Under the pieces are notes generated by a model. That model was not told the origin of the DNA. It did not search any database and saw only the letters and a list, made by a program, of their open reading frames with translations. From assembly GCA_907164885.2 (NCBI GenBank), contig OU015496.1, positions 164,112,850 through 164,176,849 on the forward strand: 64,000 nucleotides of DNA, in the 5' to 3' direction. The translations under genes were made by a program, and so were the position numbers. Positions 31,741-43,004 of this stretch are shown here, piece by piece (position 1 is the first letter of the stretch; each line of letters opens with the position of its first letter). The DNA is from Dolomedes plantarius. Its lineage: Eukaryota; Arthropoda; Arachnida; Araneae; Dolomedidae.

Positions 31741-32339
31741 ACACTCTGTCGAGTTCTGTGATAAGCAAAGATTTTGAACTCGTTAAAGAAGCTTACGACT
31801 TGGTTTGGTAGGGTAAAGATCAGGCAATCGAACCAACCTGGCAGGAGGCCTGGGTTCGAAAATTGAACCCGGGCCTCTCTTAAGAATTTTAATAGAAGAA
31901 AGCATTAAGTGAAAGAATGTGTGATAAAAGTGGTCGTTATAGAGATGCCCCACATTTGAAACTTCCCTTTTGATAAAAGGGCTATTTTTTTTATAAATTT
32001 TATAAAACAGCAGAACAAAGAGCAAATATCCGTTGATTCACCGAACCAAAATGCAAACAAATGTTGTAAACTTAGAATAACAGAAGCGTTTGTTTGGGTC
32101 ATTTCATAGAGATTTTTTAAGTTGGGTAGACGCTTGATTATAATAGATTTTTTCAAAACTTCAGAAATCTTCACACTTGTCAACGTTATTTAACATACAT
32201 TTTTGCGAGGCGTACAAAATGATATCAGTTTTGTTTCTCTAGATGCATTACAGGTTGCGATGTAAAGACATTTCTTAAATTTAAATATTTTTTTCTTTGT
32301 ATTTTTTTGTTCTTTTTCCCATGGATATTGTTTTCTTTT
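31741..32339. other. Unassigned DNA with a short hairpin
   Basis: AGGCCTGGGTTC, a 7-base spacer, then GAACCCGGGCCT forms a 12-bp stem with one G-T pair near 31847-31880. It may be a decayed tRNA-like T arm. Otherwise nothing. Confidence 0.45.
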
Positions 32340-32347
32340 CCCCCTAT

Positions 32348-32801
32348 CATAGGTGTAGCGTCGGGGGGGGGGGGGGGGGCACGTGCCCCCAACTTCAAAT
32401 GAAATAAATTAAAACGTTAATAGAAGTTCAGTTAAAATCGGAAAATTGTAGAAAACTTTTATGAAAGTTGGTTTTTTCCCGCTTTTTCAAACTGTGAAAC
32501 TGAAGATTCCAATTATGTCTTTAGCCTTAACATAGTTTTTTAACAATGATATGATCCATAACAAAAATTCGATGCTATATTTTTTTTCTTCCTTTATTTA
32601 TATCACATTTATTTTTCTCATTGTATAACTTTAGAATACTTTTCAAACATCAATTGTATTGTTATTCAATTTTTAAAAAAATTCACAATATTTCATATTT
32701 TAAGGACCATCCGGCAGTCAATGCGCTGAGGAAGGCCCTAACTGAATTCAATTCGTCCCCCCACCCCAAAAAAAAGAAGTTAGAAGCACGCTACGCCTAT
32801 G
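32348..32801. mobile_element. hAT-like MITE, 454 bp, containing a G17 tract
   Basis: The ends CATAGGTGTAGCGT and (inverted) CATAGGCGTAGCGT are terminal repeats. Flanks CCCCCTAT (32340-32347) and TCCCCTAT (32802-32809) match at 7 of 8 bases. Right inside the left end is a 17-base G run followed by CACGTGCCCCC. No ORF; the frame at 32621-32836 is incidental. Confidence 0.75.
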
Positions 32802-32809
32802 TCCCCTAT

Positions 32810-34305
32810 AATAGACTTTCGTGGCAAAGAGGATAAATATCACAGCCAGTCGTTTGATCCGAAAAGGATTTTGAGCATCATATATGTACGAGTACAAAAC
32901 CATTGCTATAAGCAACGGAACTTCTAGCACTTTACTACAAATATACATTAACATTTTCTCTAAACGTGTGCATGTGTGTGCGCATGCGCGCGTGTTTTTT
33001 TTTTTTTTTTTTGGGGGGGGGGGCTTAAAATTCCTCCTTGATGTACCGTCAGAGATTATTATTGGCATCTGTTGCTTAGGAAGTAACTGTATGCAAATAA
33101 GATTTCTGAACTCAAGCAGTAACTTATTGGAATGTATATATAGAATGCGTGTTCGAAAGTGAGGGAAAACTTGAATGTACTAACTACTAAATAAATAATG
33201 TTCGTCAAACGCGTCCTGTGTAGAATTAATATCAAATACACCACAACATCATTATTTTCTAGTCTCGCTATGTCCACTGTTCCCGAGTAATCGAACCACG
33301 CTCAAATTCCCTAAGTAACAGACAGATGGCGCTAGGTTTGTGTGTTTAGTAGACAGTGGGTAAGCCGAATTCTGAAATTCAAACAGATACAATGAAGTAT
33401 GGGTTTTGTCATCGTTTCATTTTGTCTTTGTAGTGGTTTGCTAATGTAAGATTTTAGAAATAATGTAACGAATCAATGAAACGTGAAGCTATAAAAAGTT
33501 GTCCTATAATATTAAGCCAGAAGATTAGCCATTTAGGAAGTGAAAAATGAAATGATTCGGGAAGAGTCTGTCATCAATACTTTTAAAATTCCATTGTCGT
33601 TTTTAAACAGCCAAAATGACACAATTTTTTTTTTCGAGTATTCGAAAGGTGCAATGTAAATATTTGGCAAAATTTTAGTTATTTGCAACGACTTTGGCTC
33701 TCCATTTGTTAAAAATTAAAATGTGTTGCACTACTAGACCATCATTTTTATCAAAATAAATTTTTAAAAAACTAATTTTTATAGAAGTCAATGCTTTGGA
33801 GCTTACTAAGTATTGCTCCATTGTTATTTAAGTTTTTCAGTTGAAATCTTTTAGGCACATGTTCATAAATATGGTCACATTTTAATACCTTTACCTATAA
33901 AAATTTAACCGCCATTCCAATGTGTTTTTCAATGTTGTTTGATTAATATGAACAGTTTCCATACTATCTAATCAAGTGGCAACTTTATAACAGTGTAAAA
34001 AAAACCCAGCTTGTATGTATAATTGTGAGTTAATGATTCAGTTGATTAGTTTATATGAAATGTTTTCGGTGCATATCATGCATCTAATTATTTTATACGA
34101 GTGCAGCTTTTATTTTAAATTTGTTATTATTATATTTTAAGTACTGTGATCTCAAAAGGACACTGCTAACTATTTTATTACCAAATCTTTGGCTTTCTAT
34201 CCTATTATCTGTGCTAAATGTATATTGCAGTCTCAATTGGTATCTTCCTATACATGCAACGCTATAAATTTACCTGGTTCATTTATTTCTAAATTTTTTA
34301 CCATG
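32810..34305. other. Unassigned AT-rich DNA
   Basis: A TG/CG-rich tract and a long T run then G run near 32965-33023. Short frames on both strands are low-complexity. No gene. Confidence 0.45.
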
Positions 34306-34723
34306 TTTCTATTAACTTGCTTTCTTGTTTGTGTGTTTGTCAAGTACAAATCTTGCAATCGATTTTTAACTAACTTCCCGACTAGCTAGACATTTGAAAT
34401 TTTTAGAATAGCTCAGAACACGATGACAATGCATTTTTTTAATACTTTCAGCCATCTTTAAGCAGAATTAAATTAATTTTCAGTTATTTTCAGTTAATTT
34501 TGTTTTGTAGATTGGTGCAGCCATCTATTATCCGGAACGGGAATGAAAAGCTAAATGCAAGTTAACATCCAATTAACTTCATTTTCTTTCAAGTTGGTGG
34601 GATAATTCCTCAAAAAAAAATTTTTTAAAGTATTTATTAATACATAGAATTGTCAAGTTTATATGATTCAAAAGAAAATTTAAAAACATGGTATATAAAA
34701 AGTTCTTTTTATCTTGTAATTAT
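34306..34723. repeat. Interspersed repeat, copy 2 (partner at 10750)
   Basis: See 10750-11163; same orientation, few substitutions. The flanks of the two copies differ on both sides. Confidence 0.8.
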
Positions 34724-35899
34724 TATATATTTTATGTAACTGGTAATTATAAAATTAACAAAAGTAAGTGGATAATACGTAAAATGTATATGATTTTCAA
34801 AGTATTATTATATGATTAGATGTAAGTTTTATTTGCAGTACGATTACGGTTATCAATATTGGTTAATAATTTATTTTATTTACTAGTAATTCATTTTTAA
34901 AAAGTTCTATTTGAGAAAAGTCATGAGGATCAGTGGATCGCCCACTCATGTCTGACAGACTCAAAGAGAACAGTTTCAAATCAGCTGACGTTAAGGTATA
35001 ATTATGTGTCTTTTTTCTCCATGCTTAGTGCAATCAAATGCTTGTGTTTTAATAATAAAAAAAACTGTTATAAGCTTTTCCTATTCAAATTATAATAAGC
35101 ACATTTTATTGGCAATTGTACTTTTCATTGAAACAATTGAAAGTTTCTTGCATTTCAAGAATGGTCAATAGAGGTCGATCGTGGTTGATATATATAGCAC
35201 CATAGCTAAAACTAAATTTTTTTTTAACTTTAAGTTCTTGACTCCGTATGTATTCCGACATTGTTCAAAATTTTACTTTCGTACATTAAATATTTTTTAT
35301 AAACTTTATTTTGACTGTTTTCAAGCAATTTAACGTAATTAATAGAAATTTCTGAACCATTACAGTGTAAGCACGATAACTTATTCCAAATATGTATGGA
35401 TGGAACAATTAGTCATAGGGCTTAAGAGAAAAAAAAATGAAATTTGTTGAACAATCTGTAGTTATGTTTAAAAACAAAATAGAGTCTAAAGTAAAATGTA
35501 TATATTTTTTTCCAGAATTAAAATAATAGCAATGAAATTTCATGTTTTGAAGCAAAAAAGATCAAATGCTCTAAGTTCGGTTCTGTGTGTGCATGATTTT
35601 TATGTATATTTATATTTATTGCTTAAAATTTATCTGTTATGAGTAACTGCAACAGCAGTCTGTTATGAGCATAAATTATAATACAGTTTTTTCTCAGTTG
35701 CAGATTTCAGCTTTTTTTCTCTTTTTAACGTAGGATTACGTTTCTCCATAACGGTCTTCCAGAAAGCAAAATTTCAGACGCTAAAACCGTCCTTCGTCGC
35801 GAGTTATAATTTTAGCAGTGCTCCAAACCCAGTCTGTATCGCTTGGGCAAGCAGTAAAGAGTTAAACAGAAAAGTGCCAAAATGCATCAAAATTTTGAC
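34724..35899. other. Unassigned AT-rich DNA
   Basis: No recognised feature. Confidence 0.45.
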
Positions 35900-35900
35900 A

Positions 35901-35924
35901 TATATATATATATATATACACACA
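35901..35924. repeat. (TA)n/(CA)n microsatellite
   Basis: TA repeat passing into CA repeat directly against the left end of a Tc1 element. Confidence 0.9.
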
Positions 35925-37333
35925 CACTGCTGGCCACTGTAAATGCAACACCCTGAAGGAAACATGCAAATAACATGAAATTTACAACATGCATTAGCGG
36001 AGGTGAGATATCCAAATGATTAGAATTTCAGCGCAGACGCACATCACGCGCGCCTGTGGCGCCACTTCAAAGCGCTATTTAAGGCTTGGAGATTTCGACG
36101 ATTTCAAGTTCGGCAATTGTGTTTTTCTTGGGGTTTTTTCAAAAAAACGATCAATTATGCCTCGTCGAAAACAGCGATCATCTTTTGATCAAGTATCCGA
36201 GTTCGACAGAGGAAGGATAGTGGCCTACTGAGATTGTGGATTATCTTTCAGGGAAACCGGTAGTCGTGTTGGACGAAACCAACCAACTGTAATGCGGATA
36301 TGTGGTCGTTGGATGCGGGAGGGTACGGCGGACCGGCGTGTTCGATCGCATCCACCTCAGCACACCACTTCACGTGATGACAGGCAAATTGTGCGCATGG
36401 CAGTGACGGATCGCTCAGTCACATCACGAACCATAGCACAGCACGTGCAGTCTGTAGCACATCATCCAGTGTCTGCGCGTACCATTCGACGCCGTTTACA
36501 GCAGAATGGTATGTCCGCAAGACGTCCATTGCTTTGTCTACCCTTGACGCAGAACCACAGACGTCTCCGCCGCCAATGGTGCGATTACAGAAGCATGTGG
36601 ACTGCAGAATGGAATGAAATTGTCTTTACTAACGAGTCACGCTTCTGTATGCAACACCACGATGGTCGTATTCGAGTCTGAAGACACCGTGAAGAGAGGA
36701 TGCTGAACAGCTGCGTTATGCACCGCCACACTGGTCCTGCACCGGGTATTATGGTATGGGGCGGTATTGGATATCACTCTCGCACACCTCTAGTACGCAT
36801 TGCCGGTACTTTAAACAGCCAGCGCTACGTCTCCGAGGTGTTGGAGCCAGTTGTCCTTCCTTACCTTCAGGGCTTGCCGACAGCCATATTTCAACAGGAT
36901 AATGGGCGACCACACGTGGCATGTATTGTCCAACGGTTCTTCGTCAATCGCCAGATTGAATTGCTTCCCTGGCCGCCTCGCTCTCCGGATCTTTCGCCGA
37001 TAGAAAACATGTGGTCCATGGTTGCTCTACGATTGACCCAGATTCCATCCCCAGCTGCCACAGCAGATCAACTGTGGCAACGTGTGGAAGTTGCTTGGTC
37101 TGCTGTACCCCAAGAACTCATCCAAAGTCTCTTTGAATCAATGCCGAGGCGTGTGGCAGCGGTGATCTCCAACAATGGCGGCTACTCTGGCTATTGATTT
37201 TGGCAGGACCCACACTTCACAGAAGTCTATAAATTTAATCATTTGATACTTGGTCAACATGTTATCTACAAAATAAATTTTGCTGTGATATCTGTTGTCT
37301 TTCTTGGTGTTGCAATTTGGGTGGCCAGCAGTG
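35925..37333 (+). mobile_element. Tc1-type transposon, about 1.41 kb
   Basis: Inverted termini CACTGCTGGCCAC (13 identical bases, then imperfect matches ending TGCAACACC). TA follows at the right end (37334-37335); the left flank has been overtaken by the CA microsatellite. Encodes a transposase on the plus strand. Confidence 0.9.
36157..37197 (+). pseudogene. Tc1-like transposase with two in-frame stops
   Basis: One uninterrupted phase from ATG 36157 to TGA 37195-37197 (346 codons), broken only by TGA at 36229-36231 and 36679-36681. The N-terminal helix-turn-helix (SEFDRGRIVAY, then SFRETGSRVGRNQPTV) and second HTH (SARTIRRRLQQNG) precede the catalytic domain. The first Asp is changed to Asn (VFTNESRF); the second (FQQDNGRPH) and the Glu (SPDLSPIENMW) remain. 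It ends SMPRRVAAVISNNGG. The stops look like single transitions from CGA and TGG. A recently dead copy. Confidence 0.93.
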
Positions 37334-37339
37334 TATATA

Positions 37340-37796
37340 AATCACGTCCTTAAATTATAACCTGAAAGGGAAAACTAGCTCATATTTACATAGGTGGAGC
37401 TAGACTCAGCCTGAAAGGAAAAAAAATTTGATTTAAATGCAGTCGGGATAAACTTCTTAGTACATCGTTTATTAGAACGAAAATACATGCGTTCATTCCA
37501 GAAGAACGGCTCGGAAAAAATATCACCTTTCAACATTAAACGCGAGAGGACGAGGTAGACATGTGACTATTATTTGTAGGATCAGCAGATTTAGGGACTC
37601 AGGAAGCTAACCCACTCCTGAATTCGGGCATATACATGTTTAGAGATGCAAAGGCATGCGATTCATGGGAAGTTCTGTGGCTAAGGGTTTTAAAGCGAAG
37701 GGTTTTAAATTAATATTACTGGGGATTAAATTTAGGAAAGGGAATTGAAATGTATAATGGAGAGCATAATATTTAAAATATTACACGCACACATTT
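37340..37796. other. Unassigned AT-rich DNA
   Basis: No feature recognised. Confidence 0.4.
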
Positions 37797-37853
37797 ATAT
37801 ATATATATATATATATATATACATACATACATATATATAGATACATATATGCA
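37797..37853. repeat. (TA)n/(CATA)n microsatellite
   Basis: AT-rich dinucleotide and tetranucleotide repeats bordering a SINE. Confidence 0.9.
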
Positions 37854-37854
37854 T

Positions 37855-38210
37855 GTTGTTGTTGTTGCTTATGCCCCTTGACCGACATGTAACATCAGAT
37901 CAAGTCCCGAAGGCTATGGGCGATGAAAGTGCGGCTCTGGTTTTTAATAGCACCATAAGGGTCGGAGTCCGACTTGGCTAAATGACCGGTCTCGCAATTT
38001 TGAAACAAGTCAAGTGACGAGACAGAAACCCTTGACCCCGCACCTCCAGAGGTAAATTTGAGAACTTTGAGGACATTGTAACCACGTCCTATTTTACGTG
38101 TCCCGGCCACCATTAGTGAACACGGCTGTAGATTTGCAGTGACGAGCATCGAACCAGGGACGTTCAGATCACTGGCCCTCTGCTCTTGCCAACTGGGCTA
38201 CCGCGCCCCA
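37855..38210 (-). repeat. SINE family B, copy 2
   Basis: The tail of (GTT)n on the plus strand marks the 3' end at left; the tRNA-like head with GGTAGCCCAGTTGG and B box GGTTCGATGCTC lies at right. It sits between two microsatellites. Confidence 0.88.
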
Positions 38211-38269
38211 CATATATACATAACACATACATACACACAAACACACACACACATATATATATATATAAG
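38211..38269. repeat. (CA)n/(TA)n microsatellite
   Basis: ACACATA- and TATA-type repeat. Confidence 0.85.
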
Positions 38270-38667
38270 AGGTAAGCAACGATAAGTAATCCTACTTTAA
38301 TTACCCGTGGTAGTTTCGTTAGAAGAAACTACCTGAAATTTTTAAACATGAAAGCTAATAGTCAGTTTTTAGCAAGTTCCTAAAATCTGATCTATATTAT
38401 ATCCCTCACTTATTCACCATAATCTGAAAGCATTTTTAAAAAAAACTTCTTTTGGTTGGGTAGGGAAGTCACATATTTCGTATAAGTAGGGCATTAGAGA
38501 TTTTTTTTATCGGAATAAATAGATTTTTTTTCTGACATTGAGGATATTCTAAAAATTATGACAACGATAAACAAAGAATTTCTGTAATCTGTCATCAAAA
38601 TAATTCCAGGATTGCAGACACAATAGAAATCTGTTTCGCGTTCCGTAAATCTGCTTATCGAATCGTG
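38270..38667. other. Unassigned AT-rich DNA
   Basis: Contains a 9-bp hairpin near 38309-38333 (GGTAGTTTC/GAAACTACC). Confidence 0.4.
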
Positions 38668-39003
38668 TTACGAGCTTAGCTGTAAGTGAATATCACCAGA
38701 AAGTGTGATTTCATCTATAAATGCACCTGAATTTGTTTTGGGGATTAGAAACACAATGGTAAAAGATATAATATGTTCATCCGAAGCTTTTGTTAATTCG
38801 AACGAAATAATCCCCTCGTGATCTGCCCTATCACTGACGCCAATAATAAACTGGTTAGACAGAAGAACAGAATTGAATAATGCGTAAGTTATTCCAGGGT
38901 AAACCCTTGTTTGACTTTCTGTATTGAATTCTCCCATTTCACAAGGAAAAGGTTTATATGGTCTTAACAATTTCAAATATAATACCCAGATTATGCGCTT
39001 CTA
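38668..39003 (-). CDS. Orphan ORF, possible exon or element fragment
   Basis: The frame gives about 110 residues with balanced charged, polar and aromatic content and alternating strand-like hydrophobics (for example ISFTIVFLIPKTN, ITLSGDIHLQLSS), quite unlike the lysine/phenylalanine-rich chance frames around it. It ends at a TAA on 38668-38670. The nearest upstream stop is about 10 codons before LKLLRPYKPF; an internal Met (EMGEF) is at residue 14 of the TTG-started frame. I do not recognise a family. Options: terminal exon of a host gene, TE fragment, or chance. Confidence 0.25.
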
Positions 39004-39363
39004 TCTACATGTATTTGTGTATATTCTATTGTGCTATGAAATTGGGAAAATCAGCGATTTTGTTACACCATAATTTTTGAGATGCGGGTAGTGAGCATAG
39101 GTGGATTAGCGTGCAGGTGCGTTATAAGAGCTCGTTCGGGTCCGCCACAAATTTGAGGGTCTCCTAAAACTTTCCTCATAATTTTCGAAAAGAAAAAAAT
39201 GTTATGGCATGAATCAAGCGAATAATTAATTAAACAATAAGACAATTAGCTTTCAGTTATGAATTACAGTGAATTTATTTTAATGTAGGAAAAAAATTCC
39301 AAATGAACTAGGATTTACTGATACTTGGATAAAATAATTACATAACATTTACATTGGGGAAGT
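39004..39363. other. Unassigned AT-rich DNA
   Basis: Nothing recognised. Confidence 0.4.
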
Positions 39364-39718
39364 GGGTGCGGTGGCCCAGTTGGCGAAGGCAGCGAGCCAG
39401 TGATCTGAACGTCTCTGGTTCGATGCCGGTCGTTGACAAATACACCGCCGTGTACGCTAATGGCAGCTGGTGCACGAAAAATCTGTCGTGGCTGCAATGT
39501 CCTCCAAGTTCTTAAAATTTACCTCTGTAGGTGCGGGGTCAAGTGTACCGGTCTCGTCACTTGACTCGGTTCAAAATTACAGGACCGGCCCATTAGCCAA
39601 GTTGGACTCCAACCCTTGTCGTGCTATTCAAAACCGGAGCCGCACCTTTCTGTCCAATAGCCTATATGGACTTGATCCGATATGCTGTCGGTCAAGGGGC
39701 ATAAGCCACACCAACATT
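39364..39718 (+). repeat. SINE family B, copy 3
   Basis: A box GGTGGCCCAGTTGGC and B box GGTTCGATGCC are both near-canonical, making this the best-preserved head of the three copies. The body matches 29502-29857; the AAC tail is degraded. Confidence 0.88.
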
Positions 39719-39742
39719 TGGGAAAATATTAACACTTCTTCG

Positions 39743-40012
39743 ATATTACAATAATATAAAAAAGAGTGGTGGCTACATGTTTCGAACTAATCAATTGTTC
39801 ATCAACAGTCCGAGAAGCGATGCTAAGATTTCCACAATGAACAATTCACAAATGCCCTTTGTGACATTTTGAACAAATTTGAACAATTCAGATATGCACT
39901 TTGTAAATTTATTATTTGCGATAATCCTACCAAATCTCCTCTTTGGCCTGATGATGGACTATTGATTCGTTCGAAATATGTAGCCACCGTTTTTCACTTT
40001 ATTGTGGTATTC
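39743..40012. repeat. Foldback pair with hammerhead-like core
   Basis: Arms of about 65 bp at 39743-39808 and 39948-40012 are inverted copies sharing ATTGATT-GTTCGAAA and ATGTAGCCACC. The right arm reads CTGATGA, then GGACTA and a partner that can pair, then GTTC and GAAA, the order of a hammerhead ribozyme core. There is one extra base after CTGATGA, so the match is imperfect. Such motifs are known in Penelope-like retroelements. No reverse transcriptase nearby. Confidence 0.45.
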
Positions 40013-40243
40013 ATGAAGGGATCTTTTCATAGTCCTATACGTACTATTTAAATTTCTTTTTATTTTATTTTTTCACATTGCCCTCTATTAGGCGCTGTTG
40101 AGGCAGAATCGTCAATCAAACGGGAAACGCCTTCATGCATCTCAAAAGAATAAGTTAAAAATGAAATAGAAATTTTGCTATACAGATATTACTTTAAGGT
40201 ATATCTGCTTACGTTTTTTTTCAAAACTGTTTTTAAAAATATA
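40013..40243. other. Unassigned AT-rich DNA
   Basis: Nothing recognised. Confidence 0.4.
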
Positions 40244-40245
40244 TA

Positions 40246-40827
40246 CAGGGTGTGCCACAATTCCCTCCGGTGTTTGGAAGGCTTATAAAAAAAATATTAC
40301 CAATACAGCAACAATGTTGACTTTACTGTAGAAAGAAACATTACAAGTTTTGTTTCACAAATGTGTTAGTAGATGGCGGCACTAGGTCTGATAGCAGTAG
40401 CAAATAACGGAAACACAGACTTTTGAAAATTTTGCACATAAGCCAGTGGCGTTTACAGGTTCACAGAAAGCTTACTGAGTGTTAGAATTTGCGAAAAGTG
40501 AATCTGTTGTGACAGATTCACTTTTCGCAGTTCAAAGACAATTTCGTACGAAATACGGATTTCAACCACCAACGGATAAAACAACTCATGTGTGGTTTCG
40601 GAAATTTCAGGAAAGTGGTTGCTTGTGTGATGGAAAACGAAAATTTGAAACAAGAATTTGACTTTAGACTTGATATCTGCCGCATCACGAAAGGTTCACA
40701 TATTGAACATTTGTGAAACAAAACTTGTAATGTTTCTTTCTCCAGTAAAGTCAACTTTGTTTCTGTATTGGTAATATGTTTTTTTTTTATAAGCCTTCCA
40801 AAACCCGGAGGAAATTGTGACACGGTA
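40246..40827 (+). mobile_element. Internally deleted mariner-like element with a transposase HTH remnant
   Basis: Long inverted repeats of about 120 bp start CAGGGTGTGCCACAATTCC at left (TA at 40244-40245) and end with the inverted match near 40825. Between them, 40479-40661 encodes LEFAKSESVVT, RQFRTKYGFQPPTDKTTHVW and FRKFQESGCLCDGK, the N-terminal HTH domain (DUF4817 type) of an arthropod transposase. The rest of the gene is missing. It behaves structurally as a MITE. Confidence 0.8.
40491..40528. repeat. Perfect 17-bp inverted repeat within the HTH remnant
   Basis: GCGAAAAGTGAATCTGT and its exact inverse are separated by four bases. The right arm adds codons for DSLFA between VVT and VQR without breaking the frame, so it looks like a templated inverted duplication. 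Confidence 0.9.
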
Positions 40828-41151
40828 TAGTGCTGATTAAATACACATTATATTTTTAGTTCAAATGTGATATAAAATCACGAAAACAAACATAATTTTG
40901 GAAAAAAATTCATAACATTTTAAAATATAAATATTTAGTGCAATTTAGTGCTTACACCAGAGACCTACACCCAAGTGCCAAGCCTACACCCAGTTCAACT
41001 AAATATATTTTAATTTCCTTTATACTATATACTACTGTAATACTTTACTGTTTTTTGAACTAAAAGTTTTACTATTCCCCAAAATCATTGAAATATACCA
41101 AAAAAAGGGGGGAAAACACAGATTTTTTTAAAAAAATTACCTTTTTATAAG
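40828..41151. other. Unassigned AT-rich DNA
   Basis: No feature recognised. Confidence 0.4.
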
Positions 41152-41153
41152 TA

Positions 41154-41605
41154 CAGTAAAACCTCGTTTATCCGGATCTCCGGATAATGCAGATCAGATT
41201 TGTAGACATTATTTTCATTTAATGTTCACATTAGATAATAATTTTTAACTATGATAGCAAGAACGTAACTACAAGTACGCCAAATACTCGCTTTTTAGTT
41301 TGATTCAATTTACAGTTCCTGCATTGATTGTGCAATAAATGGTGATAAAATTATTTTTGTTGAGTTTAAGAAAGCTTTACTAGACTTACCAATTCTTTGT
41401 TAAGACATGATGCGAAAAGTTATTTTTAGATTTTTTAATGTCTTGTAAACAATACTATGTAACTTTGTTACAAAACATAGTTTTTTTATCGTAATAAACA
41501 TTAAGTCTGCTTAGTTAAGGATTTTGTTTTGTTTATTACCCATATTACCCGGATTATCCGGATTGCCTATGGTCCCAGTTAGTCCGGATAAACGAGGTTT
41601 TACTG
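41154..41605. mobile_element. pogo/Tigger-type MITE, 452 bp
   Basis: CAGTAAAACCTCGTTTATCC at the left end is repeated, inverted, at the right, 23 identical bases. TA flanks lie at 41152-41153 and 41606-41607. Subterminal TCCGGAT palindromes occur at both ends. CAGT(A/C)AAACCTCGT-type ends are typical of pogo/Tigger elements. No ORF. Confidence 0.93.
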
Positions 41606-41607
41606 TA

Positions 41608-42239
41608 CGGATACTTGTAGAACTATTAAATTAACATATATAGTTTAGTACTAAATTTACACGTATAGATTTTAATTAAAAACATAGTTATTAATATGTA
41701 AAACACTATTGCAAAATTTCATTGATATATATTGAAAACTTTTTAAATGATTAGCTTTCTAGTTTACAAAAGTAACTGAAAAGTTAGTTTTCCAAAATAT
41801 GCATTTAAAGATGCTACTTCCGGTCTTTGAATATAGCTTTCGGTTTATTAAATTGGCCATAAGTTCTTATCCAATGAACGTACGAATAAAAGTAAAGCAG
41901 TTTTAAAAACTGCTTTAAGATTGGCATTTGAAACAGAGCAATAATTTTTTTTTCGAAATTTTGCACCAAAAACAGCCATTTCAACGTAGGCAGACACCTT
42001 TAAACACTGTGCGTATATATACTTAAATACACGTTTGAACGACCGCAGTGACCTTAAGATCACAATGGAGCGTGATAGACTCAAAATCAATGAAACATGG
42101 AGATAAGTCGCTAGTAATAAATTAGCAAAGCTTCAACGAGGTTTAACCAAGGTTAAAACAGATAACTGTATAATTAATCAACATGGGTTTTTAAAGCCAT
42201 AAACATTGAACACGCGTTTAAATACATAAGCAATCGTAG
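41608..42239. other. Unassigned AT-rich DNA
   Basis: Nothing recognised. Confidence 0.4.
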
Positions 42240-42600
42240 AGAGAAATGCTGTAAATATTCGAGGATGCGTTGCGAGGCGTATCGCAAACGGGAGTCATTT
42301 CTCGGAACTCGAGAGCTATCGCAAATACTCCAAATCCCCCCCCCCCTTCCAACTCACATTTACTCGATGAGTTGACTGTTTACCTGTCACACCGAGCAGG
42401 CCCCGAGCTAACAACTCCGGGTGCAGGTGAATGATTCGTGCGACGCCAGATGGACCCGTCTCGAAGTCAAGAGGTCACTAATGCACGCCCTCCATTAGGC
42501 TAAGGAGGTCCCCGGGATGTCAAGGGATGACAGACGGGCAGACGGTGGCTCCCGAAGCAGAACGACTGCTCTGGCAACGTTTGATCACCTCTGCATTGTT
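42240..42600. promoter_or_regulatory. Candidate cis-regulatory block, GC-richer and motif-dense
   Basis: An abrupt rise in GC without ORF or TE ends. It contains a forkhead-type site TGTTTAC directly followed by CTGTCA (near 42379), an E-box CAGGTG (near 42424) and TGACAG (near 42528). These are suggestive only. A poly-C tract lies near 42337. Confidence 0.25.
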
Positions 42601-43004
42601 AAAACGTGCCATTTGTTGTCATAACTCAAGTTAAAAACTATCTAAAGGGGGGAACAGGGAACTAATAAGAAGGTTCAAACGCGTCTTAGCATTTCAGAGA
42701 GTCGAGTCTCTAACATGTATTGCACTACAAACAAGGAATCCCCACGCACTGTGTAATATAATGCAGTTGGGCGGTTTAGGAAGATGCAACTTTTTTTTTT
42801 TTTTAAGATGAGTCGAGTATTTTATAAGATGTAAGAAAATGATTAATCGCAATATTTTGAGCTCTGAGAGCTTTTGAATCCTGAATCGCCCCAGTGATGA
42901 AAAATCCATAAAATTTATGATTTAATACGCCTAAAGAATTGTGTATTTGATATTACTAGATTCTATCGAGAAAAGTCATAATTTCAAATCTTGTTATGCC
43001 TTTT
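42601..43004. other. Unassigned AT-rich DNA
   Basis: No feature recognised. Confidence 0.4.

Noticed and set aside
29502..39718. Functional tRNA genes at the A/B-box pairs
   Set aside because: Acceptor stems do not close, spacing is off and SINE bodies follow; better explained as SINE heads.
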